In this document: positions 1 through 10,004 of the stretch, one piece after another | Numbering within the stretch: the first letter of the stretch is position 1 | Layout of the letters: each line of letters starts with the position of its first letter | From: Diphasiastrum complanatum | Lineage: Eukaryota > Streptophyta > Lycopodiopsida > Lycopodiales > Lycopodiaceae | Reading direction: 5' to 3' | DNA length: 64,000 nt | Assembly: GCA_029204225.1 (NCBI GenBank) | Contig: CM055096.1 | Span: 61,794,957-61,858,956, forward strand | The notes under the pieces: generated by a model | Told to the model about the DNA's origin: nothing | Database searches by the model: none | Seen by the model: only the letters and a program-made list of their open reading frames with translations | Program-made: the position numbers and the translations under genes

Positions 1-294
1 CTATTGTGACAAGCTTCACCAACAATCTTGAAGGCCAAATAGACCAGGCAGGCCAAGCTTGTGTAGAAAAAGTACTTGGACTCCGATCACGAGTGAGTTT
101 AGAAAAATCCTCCATAAATATGACAAGCATAAGGAAGCCGAAAGAGTAAGACTGAGCATGAATAATATCAGTCATCTTGGCTCTAGGGGAAAATAACGTT
201 TTATGGATTATTTTGAGAGTAATTTTTAACCCTATATTTAAGTCAACTAAGTTATATTCACAGCTTAATTACTAACAAGTTTCTTTGATGTGTC
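1..294. other. Unassigned left flank
   Basis: No gene or repeat could be assigned. The stretch ends where the first LTR of remnant H starts. A reverse-strand frame is open for several tens of codons, but I do not recognise the product. Confidence 0.4.
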
Positions 295-545
295 TGTTAG
301 AGATGGTGAACTCATGCAACCCTTCTCCAGCATTCCATGAACGACCGACAAATTGGCACAACATTGACATCGAACTATCAAATTCCTACACTAGTGCAGA
401 AGACGAAACGAGCCATCGGACAACTCAAATTATTGGGCTCTAGCTTGTCGGACCTGAAGCTTCAAACTATCACGCTTAGTCGTAAAGGAATGTTACGAGA
501 GAATGTAGTTAGCTTATTTAGCATAATTCTCTCTTGTAATGATTA
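295..545 (+). repeat. Partial LTR (left) of copia remnant H
   Basis: It starts TGTTAGAGATGGTGAACTC and is repeated, with scattered differences, from 2036. Homology between the two copies ends near 545 and 2283. The start matches the LTR start of element F on the other strand (TGTCAGAAATGGTGA), which places H and F in one family. The F LTR is about 743 bp, so this copy is probably truncated at its 3' side. Confidence 0.75.
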
Positions 546-714
546 GTTGAACTATCTTGTATTCCCATCTGGTGGGACATAAGAAGAGAAGATCAAAATG
601 ATCTTCGCTCAGCTCTCTACATCTGGACAATAGCATCAAGTCCCAGCACCCCAGCAGCGCATGTACTTTATAGAATCACTACCCTCATCCTACCAGCCAT
701 TGAGAATGGTCATC

Positions 715-2035
715 CTGGAGTGAAGATACAGAAGTCGAATTCTACAACTTCATTGAAGAACCAACGACATATCTGGAAGCAATCCAGGATCCTGAAAGAG
801 AATATTGGAAGCAAGCAATGTCGGAAGAGATCGAATTGATAAAGTGGAATAAGGCGTGGACACTTGAACCACTTTCCGAAAGAAAGAAAAAGGTCAACTA
901 CAATGGGTATACAAAAAGAAGCTGATATCAGATGGAAGTGTTGGAAAATACAAAGCTCGACTTCTAAAGGCTACACTCTCAGATATGGTATTGACTACAT
1001 CGATACAAATTCCTCGATGGTCAAGATGTCGAGCATCCGACTACTCCTCGCTTATGCTACGAAGTATGATCTGGAAGTACACTAGATTGATGTAAAGACA
1101 GCCTTCCTCCACGAAGACCTAGACGAAGAAATTTTCATGAAGCAGCCTGAAGGATATGAAGACTCGAAATTATGAGATCATAGATCTTGGGGAAGTGACA
1201 AAATGTCTGGGGCTACAAATCAAAAGAGACCAAAAAAGAGGAGTCATGCATCTAAGCCAGGCCGAATATGCTAAAAAATTATTGAAGCAATATGGGATGA
1301 TCGAGTGCAAAGTTAAGGCAACACCGATGATAGCCGGAGCCAGATTGTCAAAGCAGGATTGCCAAAGTACATATGAGGAGAGACAAAATCTAGAGAGAAT
1401 ACCATATTAGAATCTAATTGGGAGTCTGATGTACCTTACGGTTTGTACGAGACCCGATTTAGCATTATTTGTCTACTCACTCAGTCAATTCTCCTTCAAT
1501 CCTGGCATGCAACACTGGCTGATGGCAAAACGAATCTTGCAATATTTGAAAAAACACCCACAATTTGGGATTGATCTACGAAACTAGAGAGAAGGAATTT
1601 ATCCTACAACATTAAGTGATGCAATTTGGAATAGCTACAAAGACAACAACAATTCTAATTGGGAGTCTAATATTAGAATTTGTCACCTTTGAAGCTGCCA
1701 CGTATTCAGGTTCACATGAGGTAATATGGCTGAAGATGATGTTGGAAGGGATTGGCATACCACATCAAAACCCTTCCATTATGAGAATGGATTTTTAGAG
1801 TGCTATTTACTTAGCCTAGGATCCAGTTTTCCATTCAAAAAAACAAACATATACCTCTAAAATATCATCATATTCGGGATCTGATATCAAAAGGAGAGCT
1901 CTGTGTCAAGTTCGTGAGAACAGAAGATATGATTGCGAATCTGCTGACCAAACTGTTGGACAAGCAACTATTCACAAAACACATAATATCAATGGGAATT
2001 GGATGAAAAGAAAGGTCGCATCATTCAAGAGGGAG
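715..2035 (+). pseudogene. Ty1/copia pol remnant H (RT and RNase H pieces)
   Basis: This is a decayed reverse transcriptase/RNase H region. Frames with stops and shifts give the RT N-terminus (FIEEPTTYLEAI, WKQAMSEEIE, AWTLEPL; then SSIRLLLAYATKYDLEVH and FMKQPEGYE). The text then jumps directly to the post-catalytic part (GEVTKCLGLQIKRDQ, HLSQAEYAKKLLKQYGM, ATPMIAGARLSKQDC), so the YVDD core is deleted. An RNase H lead-in follows (RPDLALFVYSLSQFS, HWLMAKRILQYLKK). Gag, protease and integrase are missing. The purine-rich tract CAAGAGGGAG at 2026-2035 abuts the right LTR and is the likely polypurine tract; element F has the same one. Closest relative in the window is element F. Dead copy. Confidence 0.85.
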
Positions 2036-2283
2036 TGTTAGAGATGGTGAACTCATGCAACCCTTCTCCAGCTTTCCCCGAATGTCTGATAAATTGACAC
2101 AACATCGACTTTGAAAAATCAAATTCCTACGCTAGTGTTGAAGACGGACTTCAAGAAAACGAGTCATCAGGTGACTCGAATTATCGGGCTCTAGCTTGTC
2201 GGACATGAAGCTTCAAACTATCACGCTCAGTCATAAAGGAATGTTACGAGATAATGTAGTTAACTTATTTAGCTAATTCTCTC
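2036..2283 (+). repeat. Partial LTR (right) of copia remnant H
   Basis: Direct repeat of 295-545, starting TGTTAGAGATGGTG just after the purine tract. Several substitutions and small indels against the left copy indicate an old insertion. The 3' boundary is only the point where similarity to the left copy stops. Confidence 0.75.
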
Positions 2284-3728
2284 TTGTGCATTGTGTAGCG
2301 CACTTTTGCAGTACATAGGTGCATTGCTTTTATAGCAGTGTCTACAGAATACAATCGAGGGCCAACTGAAGAAGAATATAAGCTTTTCTACAATCATAAT
2401 TTCAAGAACATGTGTAGAGAATTGCAAAGTAGAAGCATCTTTACGATAGATCAAGTAAACCCTAACTTATTCCCTAATAAATAATTTCCAACTTTTAGTT
2501 GAAACTACTCTTTAGTTGAAATAGAATTGCATTGCATTCAACTTTCACAAAGAGAGTCACAAGTAGTTGTTATAACTGTGGCGCTGAAGCTCGGACTGCC
2601 CTGAATCACGTTGACCAATCGGCTATGTTCCTTTATGTTCAAACTGTTCGGGAGAAGGGCACGTTGTTGTTGTAGCGAGTATTTCCTATCCACCTTCAAC
2701 CCTAGATCCAAGCACATCAAGCATCAAAGGAGATGAAGAGGATTAACATGTTGCCATGCAGAGATTCATTCCCATGAGAGCAATAGCATAGTTCATAATC
2801 AAGCATATGCTCAAGATCTATATCTAACACCACCATTAACACTATGATCCATTAACACTAGCAATTAGCACTACTCAAGCAATGATAGATCATACTTTCT
2901 TTCTCTCTCACAAAAGTATAATAAAGATAAATTCCAACAATTAGCAAATCCAAAGAAAACATGAGAGATGAAAAAAAAAGAAAAAGAGCAAGGACATTCC
3001 ATATCCATTCAAAAGAAGTTCCACCTGCTTTATTGAAATGAAAGTGAATGTACAAAATAAATCAAATCCACCACTCTACATAGTGGATTTTAGGCTTTGG
3101 CCTCAAATCCTATTGGACAATATCCACCTCCCTTCTTATTTGAAATTCAAATTTTGGAGGAAGCCCTTTTTATTCACTAACTTGACTATTAAGCCTTGCG
3201 ACATTGAAATTCCCACAAAAAGGCCTAAAGTTCTTGTATTGACTTCTAAGTAATCAAATAACTATGTGATCATCAGGTTGGACTTACACATGTAGAGTGC
3301 CGAATCCTTCTCACTTATTAACTATGGTTAGGGTTGCCTTGGAATCCACAAATCCTACAACAGTTTCTCCCACCAAAACTAGTGGCATTCCCACGACACC
3401 TCAAGAGTAACTCCCTAGAGTATGCTTGAAGGGCCCAATGGAATCAATTGAAATATTTAGTTATATGGTTGGTGAATAATCGGCCAATTTGGTATTTTGA
3501 CGGTGATTCACCCAATGCAAATATCTTACCAAGCTCTTTGTCAGCTTCTATTTCTGAAGTCTTGAACTTTATTACCTAGCCACCCCTCGAAGATTGATGT
3601 GGATGTTGTTGTAGAAACTTCTAAATTTCCTCCTCGATGGTGACGGATCTTCAAAATAGTGGTGCGGCCATAGAAGTTGAAGGCCTTGCTTTAAATTCTT
3701 GTGGTTGCATTGACTATCCACCCTCCAT
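2284..3728. other. Unassigned spacer
   Basis: About 1.4 kb with no protein or repeat I recognise. Open frames of 60-90 codons occur on both strands, but none shows a known motif. Confidence 0.4.
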
Positions 3729-4903
3729 CTACTCAATACCCACGTCATCCTGCCCTTGATCTTGAGGTGGTGGAAATGTTTTTGGCATGACCGGCATTGT
3801 GATCTGATGTGTTGTTTGCAAAACGTTGGCGGCGGCTTGTTCATAATCCTCGATTATCACTTTAGCCTTTTTCAACTCTGATGATGCCCTTCCTTTAAAT
3901 GAATCAAATCTGCTTTGGAAGTTGGACAAAGATTGGCGATAAGTCTCGACCTTCCTAAACAGATAGTTTATTTCTTTCTGGGAGACATGACGATCTGGTA
4001 CATGTGTGGGTAGCAAACTATCTCGCTCTATGGCCATGGCATCCAACTCGCCTAATTTTTTTTCTTTATCGAGCTGAGCCATATCCATTTGGCCTTGCAA
4101 CATGATGACCTATTGCTTGGCATCTTGGACAATTTTATCATCTTGATCTTGTATTCCGATGAGTGCATTCTAAAGATCGGAAACATATTTTTCTAGCGCA
4201 TCTTCCTATTGTTTTGTCTTTTTTAGCTCCAACTTGCTTCTGATTTTTTCTCATGTTGCTTGGCTATCTTGAGCTCTCGATTGATCTGGATCAGTTTCTG
4301 GTTGAGGAGGATATTTTCTGAGCCAAGATCTGCAATTCTCTTCTCGATAGAGGATTTTCCTTCTATCATGGTCTGGATCATTCTCCCTAGGTGTGAAGGA
4401 ATTCTCAGGATGTCACCAGAATCCAATACGCTTGGCAATGTGTGGCAGCAACAAGAGGTACAGATACCGCAGGTTGTCCTGATTTCTCTTGAAAATTGGC
4501 CTGCGGATCTTCCTCTTCAAATGTGTCTTCATCTTCAAATCCTTTTGGGAGTTGCGCGTCAAATTGCTTTGGGGATCTGATCATAGAAGAAATTTTGATG
4601 GTGCTAGGGGCCATGAATGTTGGCAATGCTTCTTGGACCTTCTTGGACCTACTGAGAGGATGGTGCAGTATCTAGTTTCTCGAAAGTGTCTTGGAACTTA
4701 TCGAATCCCATTCTTAGGGATTTGGGATTAAAAGGCTTGGGGCTCAGAGGCATGATGAATTGTTCATTAGTTTGTAAGAAATCAAAATCATTGAACAGTT
4801 CCATAAACTTATGGGTGGAAGGAGACATGGCTGTAGAAAATGGGGGTGAGGAAGCCCGTGCTTTTGCAATTTTGACGGTGGATCCTGTAGTTACGGAAGC
4901 CAT
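3729..4903 (-). pseudogene. Decayed coiled-coil ORF downstream of gypsy relic G1
   Basis: Reverse-strand reading from an ATG at 4903 (MASVTTGSTVKIAKA) gives about 390 codons in consecutive open pieces: 4903-4649, 4626-4405, 4438-4223 and 4103-3729. They are broken by at least one frameshift near 4410-4440 and several stops. The parts look like one ancestral protein. A Ser/Pro-rich N-terminus and an acidic stretch (GFEDEDTFEEEDPQ) are followed by long Glu/Lys/Leu-rich helical segments (IEKRIADLGSENILLNQKL, DKEKKLGELDAMAIERDSL, LFRKVETYRQSLSNFQSRF) with heptad-like spacing, then a Pro/Gln tail (FPPPQDQGQDD). I do not recognise the family. It lies on the same strand as, and directly after, the G1 RNase H linker, where integrase would be expected. 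It could be an extra retrotransposon ORF, the gag of an abutting element, or a captured host coding sequence. Confidence 0.5.
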
Positions 4904-4984
4904 TTGTGAAAGATCATAGGCGAGGGTAGTAGCAGAGGATGGGGGGGTGGGTAGTTCTGAACAAGAAGTAGCAGGAAGTATTGG

Positions 4985-5760
4985 TGCAGCTGAAGATGGT
5001 GACTCACAATATCAACTGCCCACTCAGGTATTGCTTCAACATTAAATAATGCAGCATCTGGCAGTTCGTCGTCCACTTTAGTATTAACAGGTGTTGTGAT
5101 CCACAAGATAATGTTGTTTACCGTTCCGAACCACAACTCGGATATCAAATTCAATTCAATAATAGTAACTATTTTGCAATGCATCCCGTATTACATGTCT
5201 TGTTACTAAATATAGCAAAGGTTGATTTTTGACGTAAAATACAAAATGTGTCACCATCAAATAATGTCGAAATTAGTTTCGTTCCGTAGTAGAATAAGTC
5301 TTTTCATAATCACTAAGTTGTCGACTAGAAAATTAGATAGGGTAATCCTTCTTGTATTCTTCTATTTGCATCAAAACTGATCCAATGGCATATTTTGATG
5401 CATCAGTATGCACATGAAATTCAATTGCCCAGTTTGGAGCTCGTAGGATCAGCACAGATGCTAAGGCTTTCTTCAATTTTTAAATGCTTCCAATGCCTCA
5501 ATTGTCCAAATTGGTACAATAGTCAGCTTATATATAGGTCGTGTCAGCTGCGCAAAGAGTAGAATAAATATTCGGTAATAATTTGCATGACCCATAAAAA
5601 TGTAAACTCCTCGAATTGTTCCTGGTGAAGGTAACTCCACAATAACCTTGATCTTGGAATAATCAGTAGCAATTCCATGTCTTGATATCACATGTCCAAG
5701 AACAACTCCATGAGTAACCCAGATTTGACATTCTTTTTTAATTAAAAAATTCTAGAACCA
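4985..5760 (-). pseudogene. Ty3/gypsy RT-RNase H relic G1
   Basis: Reverse-strand frames show the late RT region (CQIWVTHGVVLGHVISRHGI, then IKVIVELPSPGTIRGVYIFM and GHANYYRIF), the RT/RNase H junction, and RNase H pieces (APNWAIEFHVHTDASKYAIG; STTERN; GCIAKWLLLL-like text; VVVRNGKQHYLVDH). The typical gypsy linker before integrase follows (VDDELPDAALFNVEAIPEWA). The catalytic Y(V/I)DD part, integrase, gag and LTRs are absent, and stops and frame changes are frequent. It belongs to the same broad gypsy type as relic G2 at 35.2-42.5 kb. Confidence 0.85.
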
Positions 5761-8622
5761 CCCCCCCAAATGTACCTAAGTATATTGTCTTTGTGAAAAA
5801 TTTGATGATACATGTTTCACTCTAGACTGGACCTGATAAATGAAGCATTTCATTCAAAGTTTTTCTTATATTTTGGCTATCTTTCGCTTTTTGGTTGAAT
5901 TTGTATTTTTTGATAGAATAGTTTAGTATTAGATATTCAAAATTATCACCCAACTTTCATATGAAATTGAAAATTTTCATAATAATTTGCCTTAACTTTG
6001 ATTGTTTACCATAATATAGAAAGTTGTAGCAGTTAGATAGATTTTGTTGGCCTAAATTTGCTATATTCATATATTTCAGCAAGAGAAAAATCATCTAGTG
6101 TGATTATTTAGTTATTTTATATTTTGAAACAATAAACCATGATTTGGGTAAAGTTTGACCTAAATGAAGAAGCATTCCAAAGAGTTGCTTGTTAGAAGTG
6201 AACACTCTGAAACTATATGAAGTTAATCTTATCGTCTCCAAACTTGATGAATATTCAAGAAGCACTCCAACACAACAAGAAGTTGGCCTTATATTTTTGG
6301 TACAAAGATATACTAGAAGAATGGCATATAATAAAACTACTACTTAATAAGTTAAAGTTTTGCATGCCTTGGGTCTCTTTTTCAAAATACTTCTTTCACG
6401 TTGTGGTATATATTTCAAGTCATCGAGGTGTAGAGTTTGGTATTGCATGCTATAACAACTAATATGAGTTAGGCAAGGATTCAAATTCAATAACAAAATA
6501 AGCAGTTACAGAACATGCAACTAATATGTGATAAAATTTATACTTCATTGAGCTCTTGAAAAAGTTTTGCTACGTATATCTTCAATACCTTGAGTGAAAT
6601 GTGATTGGTTGAGGAGTAGCAAGCAAGTCAATTCATAAAATATAATTAATATACATGAAGTGTAATATAAATAATGCACCACGAGATTGGTACTAGAAAA
6701 GCAAGGAGAAAGATGGACCATCGTGTATGGACAACCACAACAAAGTACAAAAATCTAGAGGGGTCACTCATGTTCTGACATTATTTATTGTCACTATTGT
6801 GGCTTGAAGGCTACTAGACTTATACTACATAATATTTGAGATGATATTCTACTATAAGTGCATATTTGATACTTTGGTGTTGGGGATACTTGATGTGATA
6901 CATTATTGAAAGTGCATCTATATTCCTTACATAGATACTTTGCATATGTTTCAATAGTATAGTAACTTTGGTGTGTTGTGAAGAATGACGAAATAGGAAA
7001 ACTCCAAAGACAAGCATTAGGTATATTTCTTGATCATAACTTAGGTAAGCTCCTTATTTATGGACTAATTTGTTGTGAAGAGTAGTTTTTCACGTAGTAC
7101 TTTTGCATAATCTTGGGTGTTTGATAATTGGGGAACATTGCAACCATCAATTATATTCATATTCAACATGCTTTGGATTGTGTGGGTCTGTACTTGTACT
7201 CAGAGGTAGTATGAGCACCTTCTTCTTGGATATATAGTTTCTAGCTTTGCCGCAAGCCATCATGATAGTTCTTTCACACATGATTATGATAGTTCTTTCA
7301 AATGTGACTTGTCTCTTTTAGGTGAGTTTGAGGTGAAAAATGTGTGCTTTTTTTAAATTCTTCTAGATTGCAAAAAAAAATTCTTCATTTTTCAACGATT
7401 CTCTCAAAGGTAATTTGTCCTTTTTAGGTGGGTTTAGAGCTAAAAAAGTGTGCATTTTAATGCAAAACTTTCTTATTTCATTTTTGAAAGGCAAATGTCA
7501 TGAACATATATAGAATCACCTTGTTTTTACCTTCTATTTTCTCATTAATTCAATTCAAACTACACACATGAAGTAGAGAATAGAAGGTTTGCATGGCTCT
7601 TACTGGAGGAGCTTACATGTAGTCATAGAAGATGCTGCAATGTTCTACTTGCAACGTATACTTATGTTATTTTAACTCAAAATAAATATACCATCACTCT
7701 CAACTTTTCTTGGCCCTGACAAAGGTCTCACTAACCTGTGTCGACTTGTTCATGTGCCTCTTTGTCATATTTTGGTTGACTTCGTCTTGTCTAACAATGA
7801 GCTCTCTCTTGTTGAAGTTGCCTCCCTCTCCTCCCTCATTATACGCCTCGAGCCTCCTATGACTCTAGGAGCCTACCTCTGACTCTTCCTTTCTTGCTTA
7901 CCATGTCATGCATCTTCGGCACCATCCTTCGCTCCTCCCGCTTTAATATTTGTTGGTCCTTGTCTAACCCTCCTTCTCTCTAGCTTAAGAGATTCTTGAT
8001 GGCTAGTTTTGTTTGAGGGGGGAAGCTCAAATACCTAGCCTACCTAATTATCTCCCAATCCCTGCCTTTGCTCGCCAAATGGCCCTTCCTCAATGATTGG
8101 CTTTGCCTTGTTTACTAGTTGGCAGAGAAAACTGTGGAGCATTGTTCTTCTATTGTCACAAAGACCTCTAGGTTCACTTCTTGCATATATTCAACCACTA
8201 GGGGGCCCCTCCACCTCTTGGCGACTTCCTCATGGATCATTCTTCTCTTGCTTTTTGGCATGTGTGGAGACCGCGTGTTCTTTGGAAGATATGGACATCA
8301 CAAAACTAGCTCATTTTTTATGGCCAAACGACTCCTCTTTCAACTACCACACGCTTCCACTTTGCTTTGCATTTCATAGATGTTTTCTAGCTTCTGTTGG
8401 ACTCCCTACCCATGTGGTGTGCATATGGTACTCATCATAGATTTGTTTAGCTTTATCCCTTCCGAGAGTTGACTAGTTCAGCCTTCTATAGCGGAAAATT
8501 TTGGTACTATACATTTTGTGAAAATATATTACTTTCTTATTGTTTTGCCAAAACAAATAATCTAAAAACCACTTTAAGAAAAACCAAGTGAATTTGGTTC
8601 ACGAGTTTTCAATAGAAATTTG

Positions 8623-8624
<2 letters not shown>
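5761..8624. other. Unassigned AT-rich stretch
   Basis: About 2.9 kb without recognisable coding sequence. From about 7690 to 8460 it becomes CT-rich with short open frames (for example 8093-8440 +), but they carry no motif I know and overlap in several frames, which argues against a real gene. Confidence 0.4.

Positions 8625-8690
<66 letters not shown>
8625..8690. repeat. (GA)n microsatellite
   Basis: About 33 near-perfect GA units in a row. Confidence 0.95.
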
Positions 8691-8923
8691 CCACATGACG
8701 AAGGATGCCACCGGTGGCAACCTCCAAAAATTAGGAGACTAGTCACATGTCAGAGGTAGAGTGCTACCTTTGACCTATGTGTCATCATTTGATTCGGCAT
8801 GTAGGTTGCCTGCCTTTGGAGGTAGGCGAGAGGCAAGAGAGAATATTCTAAAAATATTTTCTCCTACCTCCTCCATAAGCCCTGCCTAGAGAGAGCTAGC
8901 TAGCTAGGCCCCAAGTTGCAAGC

Positions 8924-8950
8924 TGCCACCAGAGGTGACCTCTGGTGGCA
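8924..8950. repeat. Perfect 27-bp inverted repeat
   Basis: TGCCACCAGAGGT and its exact reverse complement are separated by a single G. The GGTGGCAACCTCC phrase of its right arm also appears near 8712-8724, so the palindrome sits in a small repetitive patch (about 8700-9000). Confidence 0.85.
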
Positions 8951-9093
8951 ACCTCCCACATGTTGGAGGTAGAACCTACCTCCTACATGTTATGAAGGGA
9001 GCATATCAAAGGCAAAACATCTGAGAAGGTAGGAGGCATTTTTTGAAGGAGAGACGAGAGAGGATCTAGAGCGAATATACCCTCCTGCTTACA

Positions 9094-9426
9094 TCAAGGT
9101 GGCCCTCCCCGTTGAGACTTCAAGGCATTGCCCATGTTTTTTGGCCTCAGCCCATTGTGTGGGCGCCACGTGGCCCCGGTGCCCGTAAAAAACCAAGGGC
9201 ACAAGTGATTTTCACAAGCGGGCACTAGGGTGCGTTCCCGGGCACCCCGACGATGGCAACGAGCAACGCAAGTGGCACCGGGTAGCCCAAGAGCGACGCC
9301 GGACACCTTCAGGTGCAGGCACACAAGAATAAGAGTATGGCAAAGTTTGCTTATATATTCCCTTTCAGTAATCCCATAAAAACGCTTATGGGATAAATTT
9401 TTGTTGCCCGGACACATGGCACCCAA
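9094..9426. other. GC-rich patch, no recognised gene
   Basis: Composition rises sharply compared with its surroundings. One reverse frame is open for 110 codons across it, but the product (Arg, Gly, Cys and His-rich, no motif) is not convincing as a protein. An oligo-A run follows at about 9439. It could be a fragment of an unrecognised repeat. Confidence 0.35.
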
Positions 9427-9486
9427 GCATCCAATTTAAAAAAAAAAAGTGTCCGTGTTGTGAAGATGGAACCAAAATGGGCAGTG

Positions 9487-9489
<3 letters not shown>

Positions 9490-9521
<32 letters not shown>
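9490..9521. repeat. (TA)n microsatellite
   Basis: About 16 TA units, followed by short CA and TA-rich stretches up to about 9558. Confidence 0.9.
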
Positions 9522-9529
<8 letters not shown>

Positions 9530-9950
9530 CACACACATATGTATATTATATATATAATGGGCTATGATGGGAGAATAGAGTGGTCAATGCAATAATTCAG
9601 TCCAAACTAATTACTTTGGTTGTTGTTGTAGCAATCACTCCAAAGTTCAAACTGCTTCTTTCGCATAATCCATTGAAAGCAACCATTGATGACCTGCGTT
9701 TGCTCCTATTTCGGAAATGCATCTGAGAATATGATCTTAACGCTTGAACCACACCTGTACGTCCCTCCATGCTTCCTCTGTTCCTCTCCTCTCTCATCTC
9801 CTCCGAGTCCTCTCCTCTGCCCCGAGAAAAGAGGATCCGCTGATATCATATCAAGCTCTCACTGTCAAAGACTACGACTTCACTCGGTTTGATCAACCCC
9901 CTCCTTCTGGGCCGACGCACGCTACTGGTGCAGCCAAGGGTGACGGACGG

Positions 9951-9967
9951 AGTGAGAGAGAGAGAGT

Positions 9968-9999
<32 letters not shown>
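9951..9999. repeat. (GA)n microsatellite, slightly interrupted
   Basis: GA repeats interrupted by two GAGTGAG/GATAG variants. A C-rich run follows about 200 bp later (about 10194-10217). Confidence 0.9.

Positions 10000-10004
<5 letters not shown>

Noticed and set aside
8093-8440. Forward 115-codon frame
   Set aside because: Overlaps a second open frame of similar length; CT-rich DNA; no motif.
9094-9426. Reverse 110-codon frame in the GC-rich patch
   Set aside because: Openness is explained by high GC; no domain or homologue recognised.
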